From assembly GCF_003048675.2 (NCBI RefSeq), contig NZ_CP060707.1, forward strand, positions 1,550,001 through 1,614,000: DNA of 64,000 nucleotides, in the 5' to 3' direction. This document shows, one piece after another, positions 63,594 to 64,000 of the stretch. The notes beneath the pieces were generated by a model. That model did no database searches and was not told the DNA's origin. It worked only from the letters and a program-made list of their open reading frames with translations. A program made the position numbers and the translations under genes. Origin of the DNA: Campylobacter concisus (GTDB taxonomy: Bacteria > Campylobacterota > Campylobacteria > Campylobacterales > Campylobacteraceae). How positions within the stretch are numbered: the stretch's first letter is position 1; each line of letters opens with the position of its first letter.

Positions 63594-63602
63594 TCCATAA
63601 AT

Positions 63603-64000
63603 TTACTCGGTTGCAAGGTCTAAGTAATAATCAAGCTGGTCGCGTCTGATGATACGTATGAGGTTTGTGCTGCCCTCTACTCCTGTTGGGTGGCCAGCTG
63701 TGACGAGATAGGTCTTGTCATGCTCGACGTATCCAGCGTCGTAAGCCTTTTTGATGACATTTGCAAGAAGCACGTTTAGCTTTGTCTTTTCAAGCACGAG
63801 CGCTGGCGTCACGCCCCAAGCAAGGGTAAGCATGTGAGCTGTCTGCTCGTCGTGCGCGATAGCGATGATATCGATATTTGTGCGGTTTCTAGCTAGTTTT
63901 ATGGCTGATTTACCTGAGCCTGTGATAGAGAGTATCGCATTTGCCTTGATGCGAACAGCTAGCGAAGCTGCGCTATTTGCGACCATGTCAGTCTCGTCAA
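63603..64000 (-). CDS. pyk: Pyruvate kinase, C-terminal part
   Basis: The frame is open to the window edge, so only the last ~132 residues are present. The segment matches the C-terminal regulatory domain of pyruvate kinase: AASLAVRIKANAILSITGSG, KLARNRTNIDIIAIAHDEQT, LTLAWGVTPALVL and AGHPTGVEGSTNLIRII. The ATG at 63986 is internal to the frame. Pyruvate kinase makes pyruvate and ATP from phosphoenolpyruvate; in Campylobacter, which largely lacks glycolysis from sugars, it serves the lower part of the pathway (family knowledge). The catalytic barrel lies outside the window. Confidence 0.9.
   Translation of the reverse strand, partial: DETDMVANSAASLAVRIKANAILSITGSGKSAIKLARNRTNIDIIAIAHDEQTAHMLTLAWGVTPALVLEKTKLNVLLANVIKKAYDAGYVEHDKTYLVTAGHPTGVEGSTNLIRIIRRDQLDYYLDLATE

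Larger units (their letters stand above)
62896..63602. other. 707-bp intergenic region with two foldback repeats
   Basis: This gap separates convergent dnaJ and pyk. I see no credible gene. It holds, in order, the dnaJ hairpin, repeat A copy 2, a hairpin with AAGGGGAC/GTCCCCTT arms, block B copy 2, repeat A copy 3 and the pyk terminator. Confidence 0.75.

Overview
The window is a continuous piece of chromosome from a Campylobacter-type member of the Campylobacterota, most like the C. concisus/C. curvus side of the genus. Several things point there: the low-GC codon use, the TATAAT boxes without clear -35 elements, the CosR/HsrA-type regulator, the RacRS-like pair next to recR and dnaJ, F-ATPase b and b' genes without a and c, and the gene order bamA-accD-rlmH-dksA-dus-recO. 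The species is an inference; no rRNA gene is present to confirm it. I saw no tRNA, rRNA, CRISPR array, insertion sequence or prophage.

Layout. 1-6437 (+): the 3' part of bamA, then accD, rlmH, dksA, a membrane protein, dus and recO in a tight run. 6434-26038 (-): a long reverse-strand stretch. In its own reading direction it runs obg, an EF-hand protein, fmt, thiD, birA, parA, parB, the F-ATPase genes (b', b, delta, alpha, gamma, beta, epsilon), the Tol-Pal envelope genes (tolQ, tolR, tolA, tolB, pal, cpoB), slyD, fabD, the MTA/SAH nucleosidase, a TtcA-like PP-loop protein and a frameshifted small gene. 26162-33548: polA, a DUF2809 membrane protein, a DcuB-type transporter, flhB and an unrecognised protein. 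33654-40621: rplU-rpmA, a three-gene surface-glycan cluster and uvrA. 40796-44926 (+): fdxA; the ndk-yceD-rpmF-plsX-fabH lipid/ribosome cluster; and a 2-Cys peroxiredoxin. 45049-52878 (+): a PilZ protein, a HerA-like ATPase, plsY, folB, a CosR-like regulator with an adjacent histidine kinase, and Ppx/GppA. 53235-61629 (-): fliO/fliN and a CheX-like protein, trpGD-F-B-A, then racR-racS-recR. 61753-64000: dnaJ (+) and the 3' part of pyk (-).

How the genes work together. Most of the window is housekeeping: envelope assembly (BamA, Tol-Pal), phospholipid and fatty-acid synthesis (AccD, FabD, FabH, PlsX, PlsY, BirA), energy (F-ATPase, DcuB), translation and RNA modification, DNA repair (RecO, RecR, UvrA, PolA), chromosome segregation (ParAB), motility (FlhB, FliN, FliO) and tryptophan synthesis.

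The least explained material is a dispersed, structured, non-coding repeat of about 114 bp. It lies at 52924-53037, 62978-63092 and 63293-63404, in two intergenic regions that both separate convergent genes. Each copy has near-perfect 18-bp inverted ends and a 10-bp inner stem. In one copy both arms of the inner stem have changed together, so pairing is kept. A second GC-rich conserved block (53071-53129 and 63187-63245) sits at a near-constant distance from the next palindrome. Other points of note are the CosR-type regulator that keeps a phospho-acceptor Asp and sits next to a kinase, an extra ~100-residue segment in the DcuB protein, a homopolymer frameshift in a small gene whose ribosome binding site lies in a hairpin, and a TtcA-like protein lacking one expected cluster cysteine.
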